Shown one piece after another: positions 6,480 to 13,644 of a stretch of 15,360 bases of DNA (positions are counted from its first letter, which is position 1; every line of letters begins with the position of its first letter). The notes beneath the pieces were generated by a model, which worked only from the letters and a program-made list of their open reading frames with translations, had not been told where the DNA came from and did no database searches. A program made the position numbers and the translations under genes. The DNA comes from an uncultured Sneathia sp. (GTDB lineage Bacteria > Fusobacteriota > Fusobacteriia > Fusobacteriales > Leptotrichiaceae): positions 1 to 15,360 of the forward strand of contig CABURZ010000026.1 in NCBI GenBank assembly GCA_902494065.1, in the 5' to 3' direction.

Positions 6480-7625
6480 ATGGCTAAAAGAGATTATTAT
6501 GAAGTATTAGGTGTAAGCAAAAATGCGAGCCAAGATGAAATAAAAAAAGCATATAGAACTTTATCCAAAAAGTATCACCCTGATCTAAATCCTGATAATA
6601 AGGAAGAGGCTACAAAAAAATTTAGAGAAGTTGCTGAAGCCTATGAAGTTTTAAGTGATGAATCTAAAAAGCAAATGTATGATCAATATGGAGATGCAGC
6701 ATTTGAAAATGGTGGTGCAGGTGGATTTTCTTCTGGATTTGGAGGATTTAATTTTGGAGGATCTGGATTTGATTTTTCAGATATTTTTGAGAGTGCTTTT
6801 GGAGGATCTGGATTTGGATCTAGTTCTAGATCATCGTATTCAGGCAGAACACGAGGTAGAGATTTAGAGTACAGAGTTGATCTTAATTTGGAAGATATTG
6901 TTAAAGATAAAGTTGTAGATATAGAATATACAAGAGATGGAAAATGTGATGCATGCTCAGGAACAGGAGCTGAAGGCAAAAATATGGTAGACTGTGGAAG
7001 TTGTCATGGTCAAGGATATACAGTTCAAGTGCGTAGAACAATTTTGGGAACTATTCAACAACAAATGATGTGTAACACTTGTATGGGTAAAGGTAAGGTT
7101 CCTAAGAAATTATGTACAAAATGTTCAGGGACAGGTGTTAAAAAAGAAAAAATTTCAAGAAAGATCAATATACCAAGTGGTATAGAAGATGATACAAGAA
7201 TGATTATGAGAGGTCTTGGATCTTATGCTGGTAGAGATAGTGATCCAGGTGACTTATATATTCGTGTTAGAGTAAAAGAACATCAAATATTTAAACGTGA
7301 AGGTTTAAATATTTATGTTAAAGTACCGCTTAAATTTACTGAAGCAGTATTAGGAACTACAAAAGAAATTCCTACGTTATATGGTAAACAAAAAGTGGAA
7401 ATAAAGCCAGGAACACAATATATGCAAAAAGAAACTCTATATGAAAAAGGGCTTAATTTTAAAGGTAGAAAGGGAAATCAAGTATTGACTTATACTGTAG
7501 AAATGCCTATAAATTTAAAAGAAGATCAAAAAAAATATTTAAAGAAATTTGAAGATAGTCTTGGTCCAGATAATTACAAAGAAACTGAAACATTTTGGCA
7601 AAAAATAAAGAATATGTTTAAATAA
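6480..7625 (+). CDS. dnaJ: Chaperone protein DnaJ (Hsp40)
   Basis: Co-chaperone that delivers unfolded substrates to DnaK and stimulates its ATPase. The architecture is complete: J domain residues 1-70 with HPD at 33-35, a Gly/Phe-rich linker at about 73-118, four zinc-binding CxxCxGxG motifs between about 156 and 219 (CDACSGTG, CGSCHGQG, CNTCMGKG, CTKCSGTG) and the C-terminal substrate-binding domains. The length of 381 is typical for a type I DnaJ. The ATG follows TTAGGAG by six bases. It is the last gene of the heat-shock operon, and its TAA lies in the stem of the following terminator. Confidence 0.97.
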   Translation: MAKRDYYEVLGVSKNASQDEIKKAYRTLSKKYHPDLNPDNKEEATKKFREVAEAYEVLSDESKKQMYDQYGDAAFENGGAGGFSSGFGGFNFGGSGFDFSDIFESAFGGSGFGSSSRSSYSGRTRGRDLEYRVDLNLEDIVKDKVVDIEYTRDGKCDACSGTGAEGKNMVDCGSCHGQGYTVQVRRTILGTIQQQMMCNTCMGKGKVPKKLCTKCSGTGVKKEKISRKINIPSGIEDDTRMIMRGLGSYAGRDSDPGDLYIRVRVKEHQIFKREGLNIYVKVPLKFTEAVLGTTKEIPTLYGKQKVEIKPGTQYMQKETLYEKGLNFKGRKGNQVLTYTVEMPINLKEDQKKYLKKFEDSLGPDNYKETETFWQKIKNMFK

Positions 7626-7650
7626 CGCAGCTATTTCACTGCGTTATTTT
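7621..7650. terminator. Bidirectional terminator between dnaJ and the alarmone synthetase
   Basis: A perfect ten-pair stem (AATAACGCAG / CTGCGTTATT, 7621-7630 with 7639-7648) has an eight-base loop. The dnaJ TAA (7623-7625) is in the stem and the stop of the opposing gene (7631-7633) is in the loop. T-rich tails are modest on both strands. Confidence 0.75.
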
Positions 7651-8329
7651 GTTGTTCTAAAATCATATTTCTAACAGTTCTCATCTTATCGTCTAATTTT
7701 GCACTTAATTCTGCACATTCATATAATACATCTTGTACAGATTTTGTGTTGTCTATATTTTTCTTGTAACGTATTTTATGTTCTATGGTTGCCCAAAAAT
7801 CCATTCCTATAGTCCTAAATTGTATTTCTACCTTTCTGTATATCATTTGCTCATATAAAAACACAGGGACTTCAACGATTAAATGATAGCTTCTATAACC
7901 ATTAGGTTTTGGTTTTTTTATATAATCTTTTTCTTCAAAAATTTTAAGATCATATTGATTTTTTAGAGATTCAATAATTCTATATACATCATCTACAAAG
8001 TGGCATATTACTCTAACTCCTGCAATATCAAATATATTGTTTTCTATATCTGTTTTAGATAGTGATATATTTCTTCTCTTAAGTTTGTTTATGAAACTAG
8101 TAGGAGTTTTTATTCTGCTTTTTATACTTTCTATTGGATTGCCTTCTTTTCTTGTAGAAAATTCTAAATTTAAAACTTTTAATTTTGTTTCCACTTCTAA
8201 TAAAGCACATTCATATTCTGATATCATTCTTTGGTAAGGATATGAACTTTTAAGTATTACTTCAAATTGCTCGGTATTAAGGTCTTCATAGAAAGGAACT
8301 AACTGTTCAAAAACAGTAAAATTTAACAT
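7631..8329 (-). CDS. Small alarmone synthetase (RelP/RelQ-type GTP pyrophosphokinase)
   Basis: Makes (p)ppGpp from ATP and GTP/GDP for the stringent response. The single RelA/SpoT-type synthetase domain shows IKSRIKTPTSFINKLKRR (69-86), DIAGVRVICHFVDDVY (101-116) with the Mg-binding Asp, PKPNGYRSYHLI (140-151) and EIQFRTIGMDFWATIEH (168-184) with the catalytic Glu. There is no hydrolase, TGS or ACT domain, and 232 residues is the normal size for a stand-alone synthetase. The KPKPNGYRSYH segment and the long N-terminal region look closer to RelP/YwaC than to RelQ/YjbM, but I cannot settle the subtype. The start is preceded by GGTGAG. It converges on dnaJ and diverges from the parvulin gene; expression is probably set by its own promoter at transcription level. 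Confidence 0.93.
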   Translation of the reverse strand: MLNFTVFEQLVPFYEDLNTEQFEVILKSSYPYQRMISEYECALLEVETKLKVLNLEFSTRKEGNPIESIKSRIKTPTSFINKLKRRNISLSKTDIENNIFDIAGVRVICHFVDDVYRIIESLKNQYDLKIFEEKDYIKKPKPNGYRSYHLIVEVPVFLYEQMIYRKVEIQFRTIGMDFWATIEHKIRYKKNIDNTKSVQDVLYECAELSAKLDDKMRTVRNMILEQQNNAVK

Positions 8330-8354
8330 TAATAACTCACCAACTTTCTAGTAT

Positions 8355-8363
8355 ATTTTAGCA
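8355..8363 (-). promoter_or_regulatory. Possible extended -10 for the alarmone synthetase gene
   Basis: On the minus strand TGCTAAAAT reads as an extended -10 box about 26 bases before the ATG. No good -35 is visible 16-18 bases upstream, so the call is tentative. Confidence 0.4.
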
Positions 8364-8407
8364 TATAAAAAAATAAAAAGGAATAAAATAATTTTAAATC
8401 ACTTTAA

Positions 8408-8436
8408 TTGCATTTTACTATTCAAAATGATATAAT
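8408..8436 (+). promoter_or_regulatory. Promoter of the parvulin foldase gene
   Basis: TTGCAT (8408-8413), a 17-base spacer and a perfect TATAAT (8431-8436), which also has TGA in front as an extended -10. The start would be near 8443, just before AGGAGG at 8459-8464. Confidence 0.8.
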
Positions 8437-8469
8437 TATGCATAGATTGAGATGATTTAGGAGGACATG

Positions 8470-10260
8470 ATGGCACTTAGAAAATTTAGCAAATATATGA
8501 AGATAATGACAATTTTAATAATCATTTCTGCAGTATTGTCAGCTTCATATGCAGGATATACATATTTATCAGCATATTTGCATAATAGAAAACAAGTTTT
8601 ATTTAAATTAGATGGAGAAAAAGTTTACAAGGAAGATTTTGAAAGAGAGTATAAGGGGCTTTCATCTAATGTAGAACAATTATATAAGCAAGTAGGAGCA
8701 TTAGATAATAAGGAATACAAAAAAATACCTAATAATGTAGTTAAACAAATGGCGTTAGCATCAGTAGTAAATAAGACTATGACAAAAGTTTTGGCACATA
8801 ACATGAAAATAGAAGTAAGTAATGTAGATATAAATGCTAAAATTACGGAAATTGAAAATAAATATGGTGGAAAACAAACACTATCACTTATGTTAGCTCA
8901 AAAAGGTGTAACAATAAATGATTTAAAAGAAGATATAAAGGAATCATTAGTATATGAAAAAATGGTGGATAAATTAAAACAAAAATATAAGCCAACAGAA
9001 CAAGAATTAGAGAAGATATATAATAGATTCCAATATACAGAGTTTGCAAGTAAAAAATATGAGGAAGTAAAAGAACAAGTTGAAACACTTTACTATAATC
9101 AAACAATGGATTTTGTATTGAAATCTAATATAGAAAAATTATTTGAAAAATCACAAGTAACTACTAAAGATCAAGAAATAAAGGGATTGTTTGAAAATCT
9201 AAAAAAACAAGAATTAGAAGTTTCTGATATTAAAGTCTTAAGAAAGGAAATGTTAAGTTTTTACGCATCAGAAGCTATACAAAATCCTAAAGGTTACTAT
9301 GACGGTATAGAAAAAGAAGTAAATGAAAAGAAAAAACAAGAACTTGAACAATTATTAGCTAAAGAAAAATTAGCTAATGAAAAAGGAATAAAAGGTTTAG
9401 ACGATTTAACACCTATTAATAGAGTTCAGAGTGCAATACAAAATTATTACTATTATTTAGTTGATAATTACAAACCTAGTGAAGATCAAATGTTATCATG
9501 GTTTAAAGCTAACAAATCTAATTATGATACTAAAAATACTATCTCAGGAGAAATATTTGGTATTAAATATGTAGCTTCAAAAGAAGATTTTGATGCAGTA
9601 GAAAAGAAAGCTAAAGAAGTATTAAAGACATTAACAAAAGAAAACTTTAGCAAAAAGGCTAAAGAACTATCTAATGATCCAGGATCAAAAGCTAATGGTG
9701 GTAGTCTAGGTTGGGTTGATTTAAATCAATTAGTACCAGAATTTGCTGTTGCAGGTGATGCAAAAGCAGGTTCAATTATAGGGCCTATAAAAACAGTTTA
9801 TGGATATCACTTGGTATTTGTTGAAGAAAAAGACAGAAATAATCCTAATAAAGTTAAATTAAGTCACATACTTTTATCACCAACTATTTCTTCTAAAACA
9901 AAAGAAGTTTTGAAAAAAGAAGTATTAAATATTGCAGAAGACATTAAATCTGGTAAATTAACATGGGAACAAATAACAGCTGATAAGACTGATAAGTATA
10001 AGAAGTTTAATATAAGAGAACAATATACATTATTAGAGAGAAATTCAGCACTACCAAAAGTTGGATATTCTAAAGAATTAATGGATGAATTATTTAGTAA
10101 ACAAGTAGGGGATATAATATCAAAAGATTTAAATGATTCTTTTGTTATAATACAAAAAACTCAAGAAATTCCATATAAGTCAGCTACATTTGAAGAGTTC
10201 AAAAATAGAGTTAGAACTGAAATGGCCTTTGACTATGCAAATAAAGAGTTAAGTAAATAA
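8470..10260 (+). CDS. Membrane-anchored PpiD/SurA-like peptidyl-prolyl isomerase
   Basis: Envelope foldase predicted to help exported proteins fold. Residues 12-35 form one membrane segment after a short basic N-terminus, so the rest should face the periplasm. A SurA-N-like helical region follows (about 40-190). A parvulin domain spans about 358-452 with the signatures SKKAKELSNDPGS, GGSLGWVDL, LVPEFA and GPIKTVYGYHLVFVEE. A second, diverged half begins KVKLSHILLSP (463 on) and resembles the start of another parvulin unit without its conserved end, as in PpiD-like proteins. I prefer the ATG at 8470 (five bases after AGGAGG) to the one at 8467. About 596 residues, in the usual range for PpiD. 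Single-gene unit with its own promoter and a strong terminator. It could assist outer-membrane proteins such as the adhesin; that is inference. Confidence 0.87.
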   Translation: MALRKFSKYMKIMTILIIISAVLSASYAGYTYLSAYLHNRKQVLFKLDGEKVYKEDFEREYKGLSSNVEQLYKQVGALDNKEYKKIPNNVVKQMALASVVNKTMTKVLAHNMKIEVSNVDINAKITEIENKYGGKQTLSLMLAQKGVTINDLKEDIKESLVYEKMVDKLKQKYKPTEQELEKIYNRFQYTEFASKKYEEVKEQVETLYYNQTMDFVLKSNIEKLFEKSQVTTKDQEIKGLFENLKKQELEVSDIKVLRKEMLSFYASEAIQNPKGYYDGIEKEVNEKKKQELEQLLAKEKLANEKGIKGLDDLTPINRVQSAIQNYYYYLVDNYKPSEDQMLSWFKANKSNYDTKNTISGEIFGIKYVASKEDFDAVEKKAKEVLKTLTKENFSKKAKELSNDPGSKANGGSLGWVDLNQLVPEFAVAGDAKAGSIIGPIKTVYGYHLVFVEEKDRNNPNKVKLSHILLSPTISSKTKEVLKKEVLNIAEDIKSGKLTWEQITADKTDKYKKFNIREQYTLLERNSALPKVGYSKELMDELFSKQVGDIISKDLNDSFVIIQKTQEIPYKSATFEEFKNRVRTEMAFDYANKELSK

Positions 10261-10262
10261 AG

Positions 10263-10308
10263 GAGCTGTTGCAAATCTATATAGATTTGCAACTAGCTCG
10301 ATTTTTTT
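10263..10308 (+). terminator. Strong Rho-independent terminator after the parvulin gene
   Basis: GAGCT (10263-10267) pairs with AGCTC (10295-10299), enclosing a perfect 24-base inverted repeat (10269-10292), then GATTTTTTT. The stem has only one small internal mismatch (G opposite CT). Confidence 0.92.
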
Positions 10309-10335
10309 AAAAGTAGATAAATGGAGTTGATTTTT

Positions 10336-11145
10336 ATGATTGGAGCCATTATAGGGGATATTGTAGGATCTAGATTTGAATTTAATAATTATAGAAAAAA
10401 AGATTTTAAATTTTTTACAAGTGATTGTTTTTTTACTGATGATAGTATAATGAGTTTAGCTATAGCAAAAGCATTTATGGAATGTAGAAAAGATTATAAT
10501 GATTTACAAGAAAAGGCAATTTACTATATGCAAACCATAGGAAGAAATTATCCAAATTGTGGATATGGCTTAAAATTTTTTGATTGGATATTTAATAATC
10601 CTAAACCGTATAATAGTTTTGGTAATGGAGCAGCAATGAGAATTAGTGCTGTTGGATATGTCGCAAAAAATATTGAAGAAGTAAAAAAATTATCATATCT
10701 TGTAACAAGTGTGAGCCATAATCATGAGCAAGGGTTAAAAGGAGCCCAAGCAACTGCAATGGCCATTTATTTAGCTATACATGGTAAAACAAAAGAAGAA
10801 ATAAGAGAGTATATAATTAAAAATTACTATAATATAAATTTTACTATAGATGAAATACGTGATAGTTATGAATTTAATGAAACTTGTCAAAATAGTGTTC
10901 CTCAAGCACTACAAGCTTTTTTTGAATCTACTAATTTTGAAGATGCTATAAGAATTGCAATATCACTAGGTGGAGATAGTGATACAATAGCAGCTATTTG
11001 CGGTAGTGTGGCTGAAGCATATTATGGTATACCAGAAGAAATAAAAAAGGAAGCTAAAAAATTTTTAGATAAGCCTTTACTAAAAATATTGGAAGATTTT
11101 GAAGAAAAAATAGAAGTTGGAACATTCAAAGGTTTATGCAATTAA
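10336..11145 (+). CDS. ADP-ribosylglycohydrolase (DraG/ARH family)
   Basis: Removes ADP-ribose from modified proteins or small molecules using two Mg ions. Family motifs from the chosen start are GAIIGDIVGSRFE (3-15), FTDDS (33-37) with the metal-binding Asp pair, NGAAMR (97-102), SHNHEQGLKGAQAT (127-140) and GGDSDTIAAICG (212-223) with the C-terminal metal ligands. The ATG at 10336 gives the standard MIGAIIGD start and has GGAG nine bases upstream; the ATG at 10321 has no ribosome binding site. At 269 residues it is of normal length. It lies just after a strong terminator with no clear promoter of its own in the short gap, and probably forms a unit with yqgF. No adjacent ADP-ribosyltransferase is visible, so the substrate is unknown. 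Confidence 0.92.
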   Translation: MIGAIIGDIVGSRFEFNNYRKKDFKFFTSDCFFTDDSIMSLAIAKAFMECRKDYNDLQEKAIYYMQTIGRNYPNCGYGLKFFDWIFNNPKPYNSFGNGAAMRISAVGYVAKNIEEVKKLSYLVTSVSHNHEQGLKGAQATAMAIYLAIHGKTKEEIREYIIKNYYNINFTIDEIRDSYEFNETCQNSVPQALQAFFESTNFEDAIRIAISLGGDSDTIAAICGSVAEAYYGIPEEIKKEAKKFLDKPLLKILEDFEEKIEVGTFKGLCN

Positions 11146-11186
11146 ATATTTCTAATTATGGAGGGAATGTAAAAGTTTAGATTGAT

Positions 11187-11621
11187 ATGAAATATATAGG
11201 AATAGATTATGGAGACACAAGGATAGGTATATCTAGTTGTGATAGTTTAGAAATACTAGCTACAGGTTATTGTACTATAAATAGACAAAAAGAAGATGCT
11301 ATCTATAGAATACTTGAAATATGTAGGGAAGAAAATACCTATGAAATAATTTTAGGCAGACCTATGCGACTTAATGGGAATAGTGAAATACAGGTAGAAA
11401 AAGTAGAAAGATTTGCACAAGAGTTAAAAAAAGCTGAAAGCAAAATAAATATACAATACATTGATGAGAGATTTACAACTAAGCAAGCAGAACTTTACCT
11501 AAGAACATCTAAAAAAAATGCTAGACAAAAAAGACAGGTTGTAGATCAAATAGCAGCAACAATAATTTTGCAAACATTTTTAGATAAAAAGAAAAATACG
11601 ATGAAAAGCGATAATGACTAA
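11187..11621 (+). CDS. yqgF: YqgF/RuvX putative Holliday junction resolvase / pre-16S rRNA nuclease
   Basis: RNase H-fold nuclease family, needed for 5' processing of pre-16S rRNA in Escherichia coli and also described as a Holliday junction resolvase homologue. Visible motifs: GIDYGDTRIG (5-14) with catalytic Asp7, LGRPMRLNG (56-64), IDERFTT (92-98) and the final acidic site VVDQIAA (118-124, Asp120). At 144 residues it is of normal size. It starts 41 bases after the glycohydrolase stop, likely in the same transcript. The ribosome binding site is odd: the only strong one (GGAGG at 11160-11164) is about 22 bases upstream and points at an ATG-TAA pair at 11167-11172, while an in-frame TAG at 11178 blocks any longer protein. 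Confidence 0.93.
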   Translation: MKYIGIDYGDTRIGISSCDSLEILATGYCTINRQKEDAIYRILEICREENTYEIILGRPMRLNGNSEIQVEKVERFAQELKKAESKINIQYIDERFTTKQAELYLRTSKKNARQKRQVVDQIAATIILQTFLDKKKNTMKSDND

Positions 11622-11635
11622 TGAGAATATAAAAA

Positions 11636-11665
11636 TGTAGGCTAAAGATTGCCTACAATTTTTTT
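11636..11665. terminator. Bidirectional terminator between yqgF and cutC
   Basis: TGTAGGC (11636-11642) pairs with GCCTACA (11651-11657) over an eight-base loop. T runs follow on both strands (T7 at 11659-11665 on plus; complement of A5 at 11631-11635 on minus). The cutC stop codon (11642-11644) lies at the stem-loop junction. Confidence 0.88.
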
Positions 11666-12259
11666 ACCATGAAATTCATCAGAATTTATTATTTTACTAA
11701 GATCATCTATATTTTCATTAGTAACTTTACCAGCTACTACAATTTTAATCCTATTTTTTGATTTTTCTATTAATTCGTTTAATATATCGCTACCTTCAAT
11801 GGCGGTATTTTTAGTTCCTGAAGTTAAAATTCTATTAACTCCTAATTCATATAAAATATCGATTACATCTAAAGGATTATTCATTTCATCTATTGCTTTA
11901 TGGAACACGATTTTTAAAGGTTTAGCAACATCACATAATTTTTTCATGTTTTCAATATCAAGGCTATTATCGGGTTTTAATACACCAAATACAACGGATT
12001 CCACATTTAATCTTTTACATATTTTAATATCTTCTATCATTGCATCTATTTCTTCTTTTGAATATGAAAAATTACCACCTCTAGGTCGTATCATACAAGC
12101 AATAGGTATATTTAATATATCTTTACAAATTTTTATAGTTCCATATGATGGAGTAGTTCCACCTTCATCTAAATTATCACATAATTCAATTCTATTAGCA
12201 TCATTTTTTTGTGCTAGAATAGCTTCTTTTATTGAGCCAACACACGCTTCTTTAATCAT
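11642..12259 (-). CDS. cutC: CutC family protein (copper homeostasis-type TIM barrel)
   Basis: Member of the CutC family, a single TIM-barrel domain first linked to copper tolerance; the true activity is still uncertain. Motifs: ANRIELCDNLDEGGTTPSYG (21-40), MIRPRGGNFSYS (56-67), VVFGVL (89-94), FHKAID (119-124), RILTSG (143-148) and the terminal EFHGKKIV (195-202). The start at 12259 gives the conserved MIKE opening and has AGGAGG four bases upstream; a longer frame from 12313 overlaps the promoter and lacks support. At 205 residues it matches the shorter Gram-positive type of CutC. A TATAAT on the minus strand at 12282-12287 is about 23 bases upstream. It follows the peroxiredoxin operon in the same direction but is separated from it by a terminator. 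Confidence 0.93.
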   Translation of the reverse strand: MIKEACVGSIKEAILAQKNDANRIELCDNLDEGGTTPSYGTIKICKDILNIPIACMIRPRGGNFSYSKEEIDAMIEDIKICKRLNVESVVFGVLKPDNSLDIENMKKLCDVAKPLKIVFHKAIDEMNNPLDVIDILYELGVNRILTSGTKNTAIEGSDILNELIEKSKNRIKIVVAGKVTNENIDDLSKIINSDEFHGKKIVGNL

Positions 12260-12281
12260 TTGTCCTCCTATTCTTAAAGTA

Positions 12282-12287
12282 ATTATA
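12282..12287 (-). promoter_or_regulatory. -10 box of cutC
   Basis: A perfect TATAAT on the minus strand about 22 bases before the cutC ATG and about 24 bases after the upstream terminator. No convincing -35 is seen at 17 bases; TTGATG lies 20 bases upstream. Confidence 0.55.
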
Positions 12288-12311
12288 CTATATATTTTGT
12301 TAAAAATCATC

Positions 12312-12333
12312 AAAAAAGATGCCCGAAGGCATC
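12312..12333 (-). terminator. UUCG-loop terminator of the ahpC operon
   Basis: On the minus strand GATGCC-TTCG-GGCATC forms a six-pair stem closed by the very stable UUCG tetraloop, followed directly by six T. It ends the ahpC / AhpF-N transcript. Confidence 0.9.
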
Positions 12334-12367
12334 AAATATCAAGTTATTTAAATGTAAGAAATGAAAA

Positions 12368-12952
12368 CTATTTAATTATAGCTTCAATTAATTTATCTAC
12401 ACTTTGAGCACCAGATGTAACAAATTTTCCGTTTAAAAACACACTAGGAGAAGCTAATATGTTTTTTTCACGGGCTTCTTCAATGTACTTGTTTCCATCT
12501 ATGGTATTTGTAGTTATAAATTCATTGTTTAAAGCTATTCTATTTAAACTTTGTACAACATCAGGACAAAATGTACATGATAATGTAACAAAAACTTCTA
12601 TAACAGTTTTTTCTTTTATACTTTTAATTTTTTCAAGTTGCTCATTAGTTAGTTTAGCTCCCAAACCAAAAATTGAAAGTATAGCAAGTATGAAACTATT
12701 AAATTCATGCCCTGCAGGTATGCCAGAAAAAACTATTCCAGTAGGTTTGTCTACGTCAAATATTTCAAATGAATTATCTCTGTATGCTAGAGTTTCATCC
12801 TTTACTATGTTAAATTTATCAGAAGTTTTTAACATTTCTTCTAAAAAAGAAGTCATATCTTTATCGATATTTTTCACACGAAAACTTATAGGTCTATTAA
12901 TTACTTTAAAATATTCTTTTAATTGTGTTACTATGTTTTCATCTAATAGCAT
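12368..12952 (-). CDS. Stand-alone AhpF N-terminal domain-like disulfide reductase
   Basis: Matches the N-terminal part of AhpF, a double thioredoxin fold that hands electrons from the flavin part to AhpC. Visible are SGIPAGHEFNSFILAIL (76-92), then SCTFCPDVVQSLN (125-137) with the redox pair Cys126-Cys129 (C-T-F-C where AhpF usually has C-H-N-C), the cis-Pro segment ASPSVFLNG (167-175), and DG and GK spacing as in AhpF. The protein stops at 194 residues, at the domain border, so the FAD/NADH thioredoxin-reductase-like half is absent. The frame runs cleanly into a stop and a terminator, so this looks like a designed stand-alone protein rather than decay. Its ATG shares one base with the ahpC TAA (TAATG), implying translational coupling. 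It presumably receives electrons from a reductase encoded elsewhere. Confidence 0.88.
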   Translation of the reverse strand: MLLDENIVTQLKEYFKVINRPISFRVKNIDKDMTSFLEEMLKTSDKFNIVKDETLAYRDNSFEIFDVDKPTGIVFSGIPAGHEFNSFILAILSIFGLGAKLTNEQLEKIKSIKEKTVIEVFVTLSCTFCPDVVQSLNRIALNNEFITTNTIDGNKYIEEAREKNILASPSVFLNGKFVTSGAQSVDKLIEAIIK

Positions 12953-13518
12953 TATAGTTTACCTACCAAATCTAATCCTGGTTTTAAAGTTTCTTTTCCT
13001 TCTTCCCATTTAGCAGGACATACAAGGCCTGGATTTTCAGCTATGAATTTTGCAGCTTTTGCTTTTCTTAATATTTCACCTGCTTCTCTACCTATACCAT
13101 CTGCTGTTATATCGCATGCTACTATTTCTCCTTCAGGGTTTACAACAAATGCTCCTCTATTTGCCATACCAGTTTCTTCATTGTATACATCAAACATTTT
13201 TGATAGTACACCTGTTTTATCTCCTATCATAGAGTATTGTAATTTATTTATTCTATTTGATGTGTCATGCCATGCTTTGTGACAAAAATGTGTATCTGTA
13301 CTTACTGAGAATACTTTAAATCCTAAAGCTTTAAATTCATGATAGTGATCTTGAAGATCTTCTAATTCTGTAGGACATACAAATGTAAAATCAGCAGGAT
13401 AAAAGAAGAAAAGCGACCAATGTCCTTTTATATCTTTTTCGTAATTGATAACATCTAAACTTTCATTGTGATATGCGTTGACTGTAAAGTCTTCTATTTT
13501 TTTACCTATTATTGCCAT
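12952..13518 (-). CDS. ahpC: Alkyl hydroperoxide reductase AhpC (typical 2-Cys peroxiredoxin)
   Basis: Cytoplasmic peroxidase that reduces hydrogen peroxide, organic hydroperoxides and peroxynitrite. The peroxidatic Cys48 is in DFTFVCPTE (43-51) and the resolving Cys167 in LVCPAKWEEG (165-174). The catalytic Thr/Arg setting (PTEL; MANRGAFVV) is present, and 188 residues is the typical AhpC length. I choose the ATG at 13518 (MAIIGKKI, as in the family), with AGGA eight bases upstream; the in-frame ATG at 13527 lies inside that ribosome binding site. It is first in a two-gene unit with the AhpF-N protein under a strong promoter, suggesting high expression. No clear PerR box. Confidence 0.97.
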   Translation of the reverse strand: MAIIGKKIEDFTVNAYHNESLDVINYEKDIKGHWSLFFFYPADFTFVCPTELEDLQDHYHEFKALGFKVFSVSTDTHFCHKAWHDTSNRINKLQYSMIGDKTGVLSKMFDVYNEETGMANRGAFVVNPEGEIVACDITADGIGREAGEILRKAKAAKFIAENPGLVCPAKWEEGKETLKPGLDLVGKL

Positions 13519-13542
13519 ATAAATCATCCTTTCTATAATATT

Positions 13543-13571
13543 ATTCTAATACAAACAAAAAATAATGTCAA
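13543..13571 (-). promoter_or_regulatory. Promoter of ahpC
   Basis: On the minus strand a perfect TTGACA (13566-13571), 17-base spacer and TAGAAT (13543-13548). A ten-base palindrome ATAATATTAT (13535-13544) touches the -10 and could be a regulator site, but it does not match a PerR or Fur box well. Confidence 0.85.
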
Positions 13572-13590
13572 GTATCGTTTACATAAAACT

Positions 13591-13618
13591 TTGTGAAAAA
13601 ATTTTTTTATGATAAAAT
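13591..13618 (+). promoter_or_regulatory. Promoter of the MATE transporter gene
   Basis: TTGTGA (13591-13596), 16 bases and TAAAAT (13613-13618), with TGA before the -10 as an extended element. It lies back to back with the ahpC promoter, the two -35 boxes 19 bases apart. Confidence 0.65.
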
Positions 13619-13644
13619 ATACAAAACAAAAAAGGAAGTGAAAA

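Noticed and set aside
12260..12313. Longer CutC start at 12313
   Set aside because: The added residues are encoded across the TATAAT box, and the ATG at 12259 has AGGAGG and the family's MIKE opening.
11799..12407. Plus-strand open frame of about 200 codons over cutC
   Set aside because: It lies opposite a well-conserved gene, has no family features and crosses the cutC promoter and the ahpC-operon terminator.
13535..13548. PerR or Fur box at the ahpC promoter
   Set aside because: The palindrome does not fit the 7-1-7 PerR pattern or the Fur pattern; the region is A-T rich enough for short palindromes by chance.
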